Positions 16,235 to 24,586 of a stretch of DNA of 64,000 nt are shown here, in pieces (positions within the stretch are counted from its first letter, which is position 1; each line of letters opens with the position of its first letter). Source of the stretch: JALZAA01 sp035316025. GTDB lineage: Bacteria > Actinomycetota > Acidimicrobiia > IMCC26256 > JACDBD01. The stretch covers positions 1-64,000 of the forward strand of contig DATFXL010000102.1 of the NCBI GenBank assembly GCA_035316025.1, read 5' to 3'. A program made the position numbers and the translations under genes. The notes under the pieces were generated by a model that made no database searches, had not been told where the DNA came from, and worked only from the letters and a program-made list of their open reading frames with translations.

Positions 16235-17428
16235 CTATGCGCCGTACTTCTGCAAGCGGCCCGCGTTCGCCAGCATCAGCGCCATGAGCTCCTTGGTGGG
16301 ACGGAGACCGAGACCACCGTGCCGGCACCAACGCTCGCCGAACCGGTCGACGTCGTCGCGACCGCACCGCTCACTCCACAGCAGTGCCGGCACCGGGTGC
16401 CAGGAGTGCGCGGCCATCTGCGTCGGCGTGGAGTGGTCGCCCGACACTGCGATCACATCGGGCAGAAGCGCCCGCAGCTCGGGGACGACGGCGTCGAGCT
16501 GCTCGATCGCGGCGATCTTGCGGGGGCGGTCGCCGTCCTCGCCGGCGGAATCCGTCCCCTTGTGGTGGACGAAGAAGTAGTCGTAATCCTCCCAGCCGTC
16601 GCGTAGGACCTGCAGCTCGTCGGTCAGTGTCGTGGGCCGGCCGAGCACGTCCATCCCGAGCAGCCGGGCGATGCCGCGGTACATCGGGTAGATCGCGACG
16701 GCAGCGGCGCGCAGGCCGTACCGCTCTGCGAAGCCGGGAAGCTCCCGGTGCGTGTCGAAGCCACGCAACAGGATGCCGTTCGCCTTCGGCTCGCCGGCCA
16801 GGACGTTTTGCACCTGGGTGACGAGCTCGGTGACGAGCTCGGCCGTGTGCTTCGCCTCAGGCTCCAGCGGCTGCGGGTCGAGCGGCGCGACGCCTTCGCG
16901 CTGCGGGTCGGTGTCGGTCAGCGCGGGGTCGAGGCCGGCGCCGCGCAGCACGACGAGCAAGCGGTGCTCCCGTTCGTGCCGGAAGAACACCTCGGCGCCG
17001 TCCAGGCGCACGCCGTCCTCGAGCTTGGCGACGGCGGCGGTCGCTTCGGCGTCGGGGACGCGCCCGGCACGCCGGTCGGCGACGGTGCCGTCGCCGGCGA
17101 GCGTGCAGAGGTTGCCCCGAGCGGCGACGTCGCCCGTGCGCAGCTCGAAGTCGAGCCCGGCCGCGCTGAGCGCACCGCGTCCGAGCTCGAAGCGCCCGGG
17201 GTCGTAGCCGAACAGACCGAGGTGCCCGGGGCCGGACCCGGGCGTGATGCCGGGGCCGACCGGTTCGACGAGACCGGAGATCGCTTCGGTCGCGAGCCGG
17301 TCGAGATTCGGCGTCGCGGCCTCCTCGAGCTCGGTGCCGTACTCGGTGTCGGCATAGCCGCCGAGGCCGTCCATGACGACGAGCAACATCTTCGTGTCCG
17401 CGGCCTGGATCAGTCGCGTGACGTCCAT
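16235..17428 (-). CDS. apgM: 2,3-bisphosphoglycerate-independent phosphoglycerate mutase, archaeal type
   Basis: A 397-residue ApgM-type enzyme that interconverts 3- and 2-phosphoglycerate in glycolysis. It has the N-terminal metal site MLLVVMDGLGG, the substrate loop PGITPGSGPGHLGLFGYDP with the nucleophilic serine, and C-terminal metal ligands in FFVHHKGTDSAGEDGD and VSGDHSTPTQMAAHSWHPVP. It belongs to the alkaline phosphatase superfamily. It sits 18 bases from the end of the enoyl-CoA hydratase gene on the same strand. Confidence 0.9.
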   Translation of the reverse strand: MDVTRLIQAADTKMLLVVMDGLGGYADTEYGTELEEAATPNLDRLATEAISGLVEPVGPGITPGSGPGHLGLFGYDPGRFELGRGALSAAGLDFELRTGDVAARGNLCTLAGDGTVADRRAGRVPDAEATAAVAKLEDGVRLDGAEVFFRHEREHRLLVVLRGAGLDPALTDTDPQREGVAPLDPQPLEPEAKHTAELVTELVTQVQNVLAGEPKANGILLRGFDTHRELPGFAERYGLRAAAVAIYPMYRGIARLLGMDVLGRPTTLTDELQVLRDGWEDYDYFFVHHKGTDSAGEDGDRPRKIAAIEQLDAVVPELRALLPDVIAVSGDHSTPTQMAAHSWHPVPALLWSERCGRDDVDRFGERWCRHGGLGLRPTKELMALMLANAGRLQKYGA

Positions 17429-17446
17429 GGGCTCACCGTACCGCCG

Positions 17447-18220
17447 CTACCGCTGCTGGCCGCGGCCCCGTTCGACGACGGCCGCTCGTCGTCGGTCGAT
17501 CTCGGACGAATCGACGCGGAAGTTGCGGAACCGTTCCTGCTCGAGCGCGAGCGCATCGCCGACGCTCACCTCGGAGCCGCGGTCGTACAGCTGCTTCAGA
17601 TTGCGGACGGCCTGCTGGTCGTTGCCCGCGATGTCGGTCGCCAGGCGGTGGGCGGTCGGCAGTAGCTTGTCGTGGGCGACCACGTGGTTCACCACCCGCA
17701 GCGCGAGCGCCTCGGTGGCGTCGACGAAGTTTCCGGTGAGACTCATCTCCTTCGCCCGGCGCAGGCCGACGGTCTGGGGAAGGAACACGCTCATCCCTCC
17801 GCCCGGGGTCACGCCCACGCGCGCGTGGGTGTCGCCGAACGTCGCTCGCTCGGACGCGACGAGGAAGTCGCAACCCAATGCAAGCTCGAATCCACCGGTC
17901 ACCGCGGGACCGTTGATCGCGCCGATGACCGGCTTCGTCATCGTCCACAGCACGGTGAACGGGCTGCGATGCTCGTCGTCGCGTCCGCCGACGAGGTTCT
18001 CGGCGGTCGTGCCGAGCTCCCGGAGGTCGAGGCCGGCGCAGAACGCGGGGTCGGCGCCGGTGAGGACGACAACGTCGACGCCGTCGTCGGACTCGGCGGC
18101 CCCGAGCGCGATCGCGAACTCACGCTGCAGCTCGCTGTTCATCGCGTTGCGGGCGTCGGGACGATTGAGTGTGACCGTGCACACGCGATCGGCCATTCCC
18201 GACAAAACCGTTTCGCCCAT
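17447..18220 (-). CDS. Enoyl-CoA hydratase/isomerase family protein
   Basis: A 257-residue crotonase. Oxyanion-hole segments are seen in PAFCAGLDLRELG and GPAVTGGFELALGCDFLVAS, and the downstream region FGDTHARVGVTPGGG is conserved. It should act on an acyl-CoA, probably hydrating an enoyl-CoA in fatty-acid or branched-chain breakdown. The precise substrate is not readable. The start is ATG 18220 with an upstream AAGG. Confidence 0.9.
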   Translation of the reverse strand: MGETVLSGMADRVCTVTLNRPDARNAMNSELQREFAIALGAAESDDGVDVVVLTGADPAFCAGLDLRELGTTAENLVGGRDDEHRSPFTVLWTMTKPVIGAINGPAVTGGFELALGCDFLVASERATFGDTHARVGVTPGGGMSVFLPQTVGLRRAKEMSLTGNFVDATEALALRVVNHVVAHDKLLPTAHRLATDIAGNDQQAVRNLKQLYDRGSEVSVGDALALEQERFRNFRVDSSEIDRRRAAVVERGRGQQR

Positions 18221-18246
18221 GGCTTGACCTTAGTAATGCTTCACCG

Positions 18247-18387
18247 ATGGACACTCGGGAGCTCGACCCGGCCGCGCCGGCGGGTTTCCACATCTCTGAC
18301 ACGCCGGCGTGGGGTCATTTCGTCAATGTCGAGCACCTGGTCATGCGCCGGTTCGGGCGCGTTCTGAGGGTGCCTGCCGGCCGGTAG
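18247..18387 (+). CDS. Small ORF, 46 residues, unknown
   Basis: ATG 18247 to TAG 18385-18387 encodes a 46-residue protein with central motif TPAWGHFVNVEHLVMRRFGR. Codon use is compatible with the neighbours. It lies in the divergent gap between the enoyl-CoA hydratase and the DapA-like gene and ends 9 bases before the latter, so it could be the first gene of that transcript. There is no clear ribosome site or recognised family. It may be spurious. Confidence 0.35.
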   Translation: MDTRELDPAAPAGFHISDTPAWGHFVNVEHLVMRRFGRVLRVPAGR

Positions 18388-18396
18388 CTTGCGGGC

Positions 18397-19164
18397 GTGG
18401 CTGCCGCCGTGTTCACAGGTGTCGGCGTCGCGCTCGTGACGCTGTTCGACGACCGGGGCGAGCTGGACGCGCCGGCCACGGCGGACCTCGCCGCCCGGCT
18501 CGTCGACCTGGGGATGCGCGCCGTCGTGGTCGCGGGCACGACGGGAGAGGCCGCCGCCCTCGAGGCCGGCGAGCGCATCGCGCTGCTCGAAGCGGTCCGG
18601 CGCCGAGTTCCCTTGTCGGTCCCCGTGATCGCAGGCACCGGGGCGCCGTCGGCTCGGCAGGCCGCCGCGCTCACGCGCGACGCCGTCGAGCGAGGCGCCG
18701 ACGCGGTGCTGACGCTGTCGCCGCCGGGCGTGGCTGACCCTCGGGCCTACTTCGACGCGGTCGCGAAGGCCGCCGGCGGGGCACCCGTCCTCGCCTATCA
18801 CTACCCGAAGGCTGCGCCGCCGGGCATCGCCGTGCGCTTCATCGGCGACCTCCCCGTCGCTGGCATCAAGGACTCCTCGGGAGACGCGGAGCGGCTGCTG
18901 CACGAGCTCGACCGGTACGAGGGGGCGATCTACACGGGGTCGTCTGCGCTGTTGTCGTTCGCGGGGCCGCTCGGGTGCGCCGGCGCCATCCTGTCCCTCG
19001 CCAATGCAGAGCCCGAACGGTGCATGCGGGCGTTCACCGGCGACGTGGTGGCCCAGGGCGCACTGTTGCAATCGCACCTGGCCGCCCACGAGAGCTTCCC
19101 CCGCGGCCTCAAGGAGATGGTCGCGGCGCGCTTCGGGACGTCGACGGTGTGCCGGGTCGCGTAG
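18397..19164 (+). CDS. Dihydrodipicolinate synthase/N-acetylneuraminate lyase family aldolase
   Basis: A 255-residue TIM-barrel aldolase, short for the DapA family (usually 290-300). The Schiff-base lysine is in VAGIKDSSGD and the catalytic tyrosine in LAYHYPKAAPPG. VVVAGTTGEAAALEAGER and VIAGTGAPSARQAA match the pyruvate-binding region (GTTGE). Because it is short and not in a lysine operon, it may be another pyruvate-dependent aldolase, not true DapA. The start is GTG 18397. Confidence 0.85.
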   Translation: MAAAVFTGVGVALVTLFDDRGELDAPATADLAARLVDLGMRAVVVAGTTGEAAALEAGERIALLEAVRRRVPLSVPVIAGTGAPSARQAAALTRDAVERGADAVLTLSPPGVADPRAYFDAVAKAAGGAPVLAYHYPKAAPPGIAVRFIGDLPVAGIKDSSGDAERLLHELDRYEGAIYTGSSALLSFAGPLGCAGAILSLANAEPERCMRAFTGDVVAQGALLQSHLAAHESFPRGLKEMVAARFGTSTVCRVA

Positions 19165-20232
19165 CTACCAGCTGACGCCGAAACGCTCCTCCAGCCGGTA
19201 GAAGCGTGCCGGCGTGTCCCACAGCACGGCGGTGAGGTCGCCGCCGCCGAGCCCGTGCTCGACCGACTCCTTCAGGAAGCCGGTGACGGCCTCGGGGTAC
19301 ATCGCGTCCGGATGCGGGAAGTCGCTCGCCCACACCACGTGGTCGGCGCCGACCTGCGAGACCGTCCACGCCGCCAGCGGGTCGTCGGGATCGGTGCTGA
19401 TCATGCACTGGCGCGCGAAGTACTCCGAGGGCATCAGTGACAGCTCGGCGGTCTCGGTGTCGTGCATCCATTCGGCGTGCCCGTCGAGACGCGCCAGCCA
19501 GTACGGCAGCCAGCCCGTCCCCGACTCGAGGAAGGCGACGCGGAGGGCCGGATGCCGCTCCAGTGCGCCCTCGAGCACCAGGCTCGCCATCGCCGCCATC
19601 TGTTCCATCGGATGGGACATGGCATGGCGGACGGCAAACGTCCCGCTCACCTCGCGGCCGATCGTGGGCGCGCCGCGCACGCCGAGCCCCTCGTGGACCG
19701 CCAGGACGAGCCCGGTCTCCTCGAGCACGTCGAAGAGCGAGTCGTAGTCGCGGGCGCCGAGGCTGCGGCCGAACACATGGTTGGGGCGAACCATGACGCC
19801 GGGAAGGCCGAGGTCGGCAGCCGTGCGCGCGGCGTCGACCGCCAGGGTCACGTTGGCCAGCGGAGCGATCCCGACTCCGGCGAGGCGGGAGGGATCCGTC
19901 GAGCAGTAGCCGGCGATCCAGTCGTTGTACCTGCGGCACGCGGCCGCCGCGCCGTTGGCATCGAGCTCGGGCAGGTACGGCACGTACAGCCCGATGGACG
20001 GGTACAGCACGACGGCGTCGATGTCCTCGATGTCCATGCAGCGCAGGTAGGCGTCGGCCGCACACCCGGACTCGAAGAAGTCCACGAGCTTCGACATGTC
20101 TCCGGCCGCCTCGAACGGCGTCGTCGGCGGCAGATCCATGATCTCGGGGCCGGCGCGCTGTGCCTCGCCGAACACGTCGGCCGGCTCGACGACATGCGCG
20201 TCGGCGTCGAGGATCCTCATCCCGTCACGCAT
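19165..20232 (-). CDS. Amidohydrolase family protein (ACMSD-like)
   Basis: A 355-residue TIM-barrel hydrolase of the amidohydrolase-2 type. It starts with the metal-binding DADAHVVEP and has YPSIGLYVPYLPELDANGA, MVRPNHVFGRSLG, HEGLG, MSHPMEQM and the C-terminal ASDFPHPDAMYPE with the metal-binding aspartate. Relatives decarboxylate or hydrolyse ring-cleavage products of aromatic compounds. It is the last gene of a minus-strand operon behind two SDR genes and lies directly against the end of the DapA-like gene. Confidence 0.87.
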   Translation of the reverse strand: MRDGMRILDADAHVVEPADVFGEAQRAGPEIMDLPPTTPFEAAGDMSKLVDFFESGCAADAYLRCMDIEDIDAVVLYPSIGLYVPYLPELDANGAAAACRRYNDWIAGYCSTDPSRLAGVGIAPLANVTLAVDAARTAADLGLPGVMVRPNHVFGRSLGARDYDSLFDVLEETGLVLAVHEGLGVRGAPTIGREVSGTFAVRHAMSHPMEQMAAMASLVLEGALERHPALRVAFLESGTGWLPYWLARLDGHAEWMHDTETAELSLMPSEYFARQCMISTDPDDPLAAWTVSQVGADHVVWASDFPHPDAMYPEAVTGFLKESVEHGLGGGDLTAVLWDTPARFYRLEERFGVSW

Positions 20233-20296
20233 CGCGACGCTCCACGATGCTTCCCCCGACCGTCAAGATGTTGGTGCTCATGCTCATGGTCGTCAC
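20225..20296 (-). CDS. Possible 23-residue coupled leader peptide
   Basis: A 24-codon frame starts with GTG 20296, overlapping the TGA of the upstream SDR by four bases (GTGA). It ends with TGA 20227-20225, overlapping the ATG of the amidohydrolase by eight bases. The peptide contains STNILTVGGSIVERRDA. It fills the whole gap between the two genes, so translating ribosomes could be handed from the SDR to the amidohydrolase. Whether the peptide itself has a role is unknown. Confidence 0.3.
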   Translation of the reverse strand: MTTMSMSTNILTVGGSIVERRDA

Positions 20297-21081
20297 ATCC
20301 TCCGCGCCGCCAGCCCGCCGTCGAGGGGGAAGACGGATCCGCTGATGTAGCTCGACTCGTCGCCGGCCAGGAACATGATCGACTCGCAGACGTCGTCGGC
20401 GGTCCCGAGCCGGCGCATCGGCGTCCGGTCGGCGACCATGCGCTTGATCGCCTCCGGGTCAGGTGCCTGCTCGACCACCTTCAAGAACAGCCCCGCTTCG
20501 CAGGCGGTCGGCGAGACCACGTTCACTCGCACCTGGTCCGGCGCGTGCTCGATTGCCGCCTGCTTGGCCAGGTTCACGAGTGCGCCCTTCGACGCGCAGT
20601 ACGCCGCGTACCCCGGCGAGCCGATCGCGCCGAGCACCGAGCCGAGCAGGATCGCCGAGCCACCGTCGGAGCGCGCCATGGCCGGGATGGCGTGCTTGAG
20701 GCAGAGGAAGGGGCCCTTGAGGTTCACGTCGAGCACCCGTTGCCACTCCTCGTCGCTCGTCTCGGCCAGTGACGCACGCACCTCGACCGCCGCGCTGGAC
20801 ACGAGCACGTCGAGCCGACCGTCACCGTTCCCGCCGGTGGCGGCGCCGACCATGCGTTGCACGTCTTCCTCGCTCCTGACGTCGGCGGCGACCGCTTCGG
20901 CGACGCCCCCCGCTTTCACCACCGCGCCCGCGACCCGTGCCGCCGCCGCCTCGTCGATGTCGGCGACGATGACCCGGGCACCGGCCGCCGCCAGGCGGGC
21001 CACGGTGGCCTCGCCGAGTCCCGACGCGCCGCCCGTGACGATGGCGGTCCGCCCGCCCAAGCGGCCTTCCGCCGCGCTCAT
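20293..21081 (-). CDS. Short-chain dehydrogenase/reductase
   Basis: A 262-residue classical SDR. It has the cofactor motif TGGASGLGEA near residue 16, VIVADIDE suggesting NAD preference, SSAAVEV in place of the usual NNAG, and the catalytic YAAYCASKGALVNL (Y-x-x-x-K). The C-terminus SSYISGSVFPLDGGLAARRM is typical. Its start overlaps the stop of the upstream SDR by four bases. The operon of two SDRs plus an amidohydrolase suggests a catabolic route for a cyclic alcohol or aromatic-derived compound. Confidence 0.9.
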   Translation of the reverse strand: MSAAEGRLGGRTAIVTGGASGLGEATVARLAAAGARVIVADIDEAAAARVAGAVVKAGGVAEAVAADVRSEEDVQRMVGAATGGNGDGRLDVLVSSAAVEVRASLAETSDEEWQRVLDVNLKGPFLCLKHAIPAMARSDGGSAILLGSVLGAIGSPGYAAYCASKGALVNLAKQAAIEHAPDQVRVNVVSPTACEAGLFLKVVEQAPDPEAIKRMVADRTPMRRLGTADDVCESIMFLAGDESSYISGSVFPLDGGLAARRM

Positions 21082-21842
21082 CGCAACGCCGCCAGACCGC
21101 CGTCGGCCGGGATCACCGCGCCCGATGTGTACGCCGACAGGTCACTGGCGAGGAACAGGGCGATGCCGGCGACGTCGGCGGCCGTGCCGAGCCGGTGCAG
21201 CGGGATGTTCTCCAGGAGCCCCTTCACGAAGCCCTCGCCGTCGTGCATCTCGGCGGCGACCTTCCGGAAGCGCGGCGTGTCGATCGAGCCCGGCGCGATC
21301 GCGTTGACGCGCACCTTCGGGCCGTACTCGGTCGCCATCTGCCGCGTCAGCGCGACGAGTCCGGCCTTCGCCGCGCCGTACGCGGCGTACCCCTCCGAGC
21401 CGATCAGGCCGAGCACGGACGCTGTGTTGATGATGCTCCCGCCTGCGCCCTCGGCGAGATGCGGCATGGCAGCGCGGCACGCCCAGAAGATCGCGTTGAG
21501 GTTCGTCGCCATTGTGATGTCCCACTGCTCCTCGGTGCACTCGACGAGCCGTCCGGACATCTGGATGGCGGCGTTGTTGTAGAGGACGTCGAGGCCGCCG
21601 AACGCTTCGACAGCGCCGGCGACCATGGCGACGTTGTCGGCCCGGTTCGACACGTCGGCGTGCACGGCGATCGCCTTGCTACCGGCCTGCTCGACGAGAT
21701 CGACGGTCTCACCTGACCCGTCGTCGTTCACGTCGGCGACGGCCACGCGGGCTCCGTGCTCGGCGAACAGCACCGACGCCGCCCGGCCCTGACCCGATGC
21801 GGCCCCAGTGATCAAGGCGACCTTTCCCTCGAGCAGGCGCAT
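21078..21842 (-). CDS. Short-chain dehydrogenase/reductase
   Basis: A 254-residue classical SDR and first gene of its operon. The start ATG 21842 gives MRLLEGKVALITGAASGQGRA, with the glycine-rich cofactor motif at the expected place. The reading frame is open further upstream but has no family-like sequence there. NNAAIQMSG and the catalytic YAAYGAAKAGLVALT are present, and VAVADVNDD suggests NAD. The substrate is unknown. Confidence 0.9.
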   Translation of the reverse strand: MRLLEGKVALITGAASGQGRAASVLFAEHGARVAVADVNDDGSGETVDLVEQAGSKAIAVHADVSNRADNVAMVAGAVEAFGGLDVLYNNAAIQMSGRLVECTEEQWDITMATNLNAIFWACRAAMPHLAEGAGGSIINTASVLGLIGSEGYAAYGAAKAGLVALTRQMATEYGPKVRVNAIAPGSIDTPRFRKVAAEMHDGEGFVKGLLENIPLHRLGTAADVAGIALFLASDLSAYTSGAVIPADGGLAALR

Positions 21843-21910
21843 CTCGGCCACGCGCGGAAGGTACGAGAGCCCTGACACGGGCGTCAACAACGCTCCCGTA
21901 GGCTCCTGCC

Positions 21911-22696
21911 GTGCCGCCCGAGCTTCCGGACGCCGTGTTCCATCGCGACGGCGACCGGTACGTCCCCACGGCGTTGGCGCGGGGGCCGTGGGACCCGAAC
22001 GCGCAGCACGGAGGGCCCAGCGCGGCGTTGCTCGCTCGGTCGGTGGAGGAGCACGAGGCCGCGTCGCCCGCCCACGTTGCCCGCATGACCATCGAGCTCC
22101 TCCGGCCCGTGCCGATGCAGCCGATCGACGTGCGGGCGCGCACGGTGCGGCCGGGCAAGAAGGTGCAGCTGGTCGAGTCGTCGGTGCTGGCGGACGAGAC
22201 GGAGGTCGTACGGGCAACGGCATTGCGCATCCGCCGGGAGGACATCCCCTTCGCCGACCCGCCCGACGACCGCCTCGTGCCGGGACCGAACGAGCAGCTC
22301 CGCGAGCACTTCGAGAACATCGGTGGCCTGAACTTCGGGTTCGCGATGGACGTGAGCCTGGCTCGCGGCGAGGTCGGCGTGCCGGGCCCGGCCGCGGTCT
22401 GGTTCCGGCTCGCGGTCCCGATCGTCGCGGGGGAGGAGCCGACGCCCCTCATGCGCGTGGCGGCGGCGGCCGACTTTGGCAACGGCATCAGCGGTGCCGT
22501 CACCTGGGACGAGCACCTCTTCATCAACCCCGACCTGACCATCTACCTGCACCGCCTTCCCTTCGGTCCGTGGGTAGGGCTCGACGCCCACACGTGGCCG
22601 ACCCACGAGGGCGTCGGCTTCGCGGACGCCGCGCTGTACGACGAACGCGGCCGCATCGGCCGCTCGGTGCAGGCACTGCTCCTCGACCGGCGCTGA
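21911..22696 (+). CDS. Acyl-CoA thioesterase family protein (double hotdog)
   Basis: A 261-residue protein like the TesB/acyl-CoA thioesterase-like 3 group. It has RYVPTALARGPWDPNAQHGGPSAALLAR followed by RMTIELLRPVPM in the first hotdog, and LTIYLHRLPFGPWVGLDAHTW in the second. It would hydrolyse acyl-CoA in the cytoplasm. The start is GTG 21911. It is transcribed divergently from the SDR operon through a 68-base shared promoter region. The neighbouring crotonases and SDRs suggest lipid or xenobiotic acid catabolism. Confidence 0.82.
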   Translation: MPPELPDAVFHRDGDRYVPTALARGPWDPNAQHGGPSAALLARSVEEHEAASPAHVARMTIELLRPVPMQPIDVRARTVRPGKKVQLVESSVLADETEVVRATALRIRREDIPFADPPDDRLVPGPNEQLREHFENIGGLNFGFAMDVSLARGEVGVPGPAAVWFRLAVPIVAGEEPTPLMRVAAAADFGNGISGAVTWDEHLFINPDLTIYLHRLPFGPWVGLDAHTWPTHEGVGFADAALYDERGRIGRSVQALLLDRR

Positions 22697-22736
22697 GCGA
22701 CCGTCGGGTGCTCTCCGTTGCTCGGCTTGCCACCTC

Positions 22737-22763
22737 TATTCCGGATATCTAGTATCCGGAATA
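22737..22763. promoter_or_regulatory. Perfect 27-bp palindrome at the Rrf2 start codon
   Basis: TATTCCGGATA (22737-22747) and TATCCGGAATA (22753-22763) are perfect 11-base arms around TCTAG. The right arm includes the A of the Rrf2 start codon. TAGTAT at 22750-22755 could serve as the -10, which would make the transcript leaderless. The geometry strongly suggests an autoregulatory operator of the gene that follows. Confidence 0.7.
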
Positions 22764-23251
22764 TGCGCCTCACGGAGGGCGTCGAGTGGGGGCTCCACTG
22801 CGGCGTGGTTCTCGCGGTCCTGCCGTCCGGGGCCGCCTTGTCGACGGCCCGATTGGCCGAGTACCACGCCGTCCCCGAGGCGTACCTGGCCAAGCACCTG
22901 CAAGCGATGTCGCGGGCGGGGATCCTCGAGGCAGGGACGGGACGGGGCGGCGGCTACCGCCTGGCCCGCCCGCCCGCCGACGTCTCGGTCCTCGACGTGG
23001 TCGAGGCCGTCGACGGTGGGGACCCGGCGTTCCGGTGCCTCGAGATCCGGCGCCGGGGCCCGGCGGCGCTCCCAGCACGCGAGTACCGGACGATGTGCGG
23101 CATCCACCGGGTGATGGTCGAGGCCGACGAGGCGTGGCGGGCGCAACTGGCCCGTACTTCGATCGCCGACCTCGCCGCCGGGGTCGCGCGGGACGCGAGC
23201 CCGGAGGCGATTGCGAAGTTCGGCACCTGGCTCCAGGAGGTGATCGCGTGA
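22763..23251 (+). CDS. Rrf2 family transcriptional regulator
   Basis: A 162-residue winged-helix regulator. MRLTEGVEWGLHCGVVLAVL starts the family fold, with the recognition region TARLAEYHAVPEAYLAKHLQAM and the wing LEAGTGRGGGYRLARPPADVS. Cysteines are few (GLHCGV, FRCLEI and TMCGIH), so the three-cysteine iron-sulfur cluster of IscR or NsrR is not clearly present. It may sense redox or thiols in another way. The ATG at 22763 abuts the palindrome. The downstream epimerase overlaps its stop by four bases and is probably a target. Confidence 0.87.
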   Translation: MRLTEGVEWGLHCGVVLAVLPSGAALSTARLAEYHAVPEAYLAKHLQAMSRAGILEAGTGRGGGYRLARPPADVSVLDVVEAVDGGDPAFRCLEIRRRGPAALPAREYRTMCGIHRVMVEADEAWRAQLARTSIADLAAGVARDASPEAIAKFGTWLQEVIA

Positions 23252-24177
23252 ACGTGTTCCTGACCGGCGCAACCGGAGCGATCGGGCCCGCCACCGTGCG
23301 CGGGCTGGTCGACCGGGGCTATCAGGTGCGAGCCGTCGCCCGCACCGACGAGAAGGCGGCGATTCTGCGGGGTCTCGGCGCCGACCCGATCGCAGTCGAC
23401 TTGTTCGACGGCGAAGCGGCGAAGGCGGCGGTGGTGGGCTCCGAGGCAGTGCTGCATCTCGCCACCAACGTGCCCAGACTCCGGCGGATGTCGAGCAAGA
23501 AGGGATGGGAGACCCACAACCGCCTGCGCACGGCCGCGACCGAGAACCTCGTCGATGCCGCCGTGGCGACCGGCGCGAGCACGTTCGTGAAGGAGTCGGT
23601 GTCGTTCGTCTATCCCGACGGTGGCGACGCGTGGATCGACGAGACCACGCCGGTCGACGAGTCGGTCGCGATGCTGGCGCCCACGCTCGAAGGCGAGCGC
23701 ATCGTCGAGCGGTTCACCGCCGGCGGCGGGCGCGGCGTCGTGCTTCGCTTCGGCTCCTTCTACGGTCAGACCGCGCGAATGGTCGACGAGGCGCTGCTGT
23801 TGGCGCGCTTTCGGATGTCGATTCTCGGGGGCGCGCCCGGGGCCTACGTGTCGTCGATCCACACCGACGATGTCGCGAGCGCGTCTGTTGCCGCGCTCGA
23901 GGCACCCGCCGGCGTGTACAACGTCGTCGACGACGAGCCCGTGACGCGGCGGGAATACTTGGACGCGTTCTCGGAAGCGTTCGGCGTCCGCAAGCTGCGA
24001 CCGTTGCCGACGTGGCTGGTGAAGCTGGCGAGCGGGTCCGCCGCTGCCGCCGTCATCCGCTCGTGGCGGGTGAGCAACAAGAAGCTTCGGGACGCCACCG
24101 TGTGGTCGCCGAAGTTCCCGAGCGTCCATGAGGGGTGGCCGGCGGTTGCGTGGGCCCGAAAGGAGAGCCGTGCGTGA
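23248..24177 (+). CDS. NAD-dependent epimerase/dehydratase family protein
   Basis: A 309-residue extended-SDR protein with the cofactor motif FLTGATGAIGPATVRGL, then VLHLATNVPR, VKESVSFVYPDGG in the place of the usual Ser/Tyr-x-x-x-Lys catalytic region, and YVSSIHTDDVASASVAAL. The start is GTG 23248, inside the upstream TGA (GTGA), with the ribosome site AGGAGGTGAT at 23236-23245. The regulator-epimerase-membrane protein order suggests a small stress- or redox-controlled operon. Substrate unknown. Confidence 0.87.
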   Translation: MNVFLTGATGAIGPATVRGLVDRGYQVRAVARTDEKAAILRGLGADPIAVDLFDGEAAKAAVVGSEAVLHLATNVPRLRRMSSKKGWETHNRLRTAATENLVDAAVATGASTFVKESVSFVYPDGGDAWIDETTPVDESVAMLAPTLEGERIVERFTAGGGRGVVLRFGSFYGQTARMVDEALLLARFRMSILGGAPGAYVSSIHTDDVASASVAALEAPAGVYNVVDDEPVTRREYLDAFSEAFGVRKLRPLPTWLVKLASGSAAAAVIRSWRVSNKKLRDATVWSPKFPSVHEGWPAVAWARKESRA

Positions 24178-24586
24178 GTGGATCGTTCGCGTCGTGCTCG
24201 CGCTGTGGGCAGCAGCGAGCGTGCAGCTGGGCATCTGGGCGACGTTCGCGCCCCGATCGTTCTACGACGACTACCCCGGTTTCGGACGCGAGTGGGTGCG
24301 CGTCGACGGTCCATACAACGAGCACCTTGTGCGCGACTTCGGGGGGCTGAACCTCGCGCTGGCGGTCGTGACAATCGCGGCGCTCATCACGCTGAGCCGG
24401 CCGCTCGTGATCGCGGTGGCCATCGCGTGGTTGGCGTGGGGAGTGCCGCACCTCGTGTACCACCTGCGCCATCTCGACGTGTTCGCGACCGATGACAAGG
24501 TGCTGAACGTGATCGCGCTCTCGGTGTTGCCCGTCCTCGCGGTCGTCGTGCTGGTGCTGACGATACGAAGACCGGCGCGGACCTAG
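24170..24586 (+). CDS. Small membrane protein, four spans, unknown
   Basis: A 138-residue protein with four hydrophobic segments (VVLALWAAASVQLGIWATF; LALAVVTIAALITL; LVIAVAIAWLAWGVPHLVYHL; IALSVLPVLAVVVLVLTI). The first loop is conserved-looking (RSFYDDYPGFGREWV). The start at GTG 24170 overlaps the epimerase stop by eight bases and has an AGGAGA site. The last four bases overlap the convergent bL37 gene. No function is assigned. Confidence 0.8.
   Translation: MREWIVRVVLALWAAASVQLGIWATFAPRSFYDDYPGFGREWVRVDGPYNEHLVRDFGGLNLALAVVTIAALITLSRPLVIAVAIAWLAWGVPHLVYHLRHLDVFATDDKVLNVIALSVLPVLAVVVLVLTIRRPART

Noticed and set aside
14823..16367. N-terminal extension of the WS/DGAT gene upstream of 16190
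   Set aside because: The extra residues are Arg-rich shadow sequence overlapping the apgM gene. The family start is at ATG 16190.
18224..18246. TTGACC as the -35 of a promoter for the 46-codon ORF
   Set aside because: A -10 at normal spacing would lie inside the ORF.
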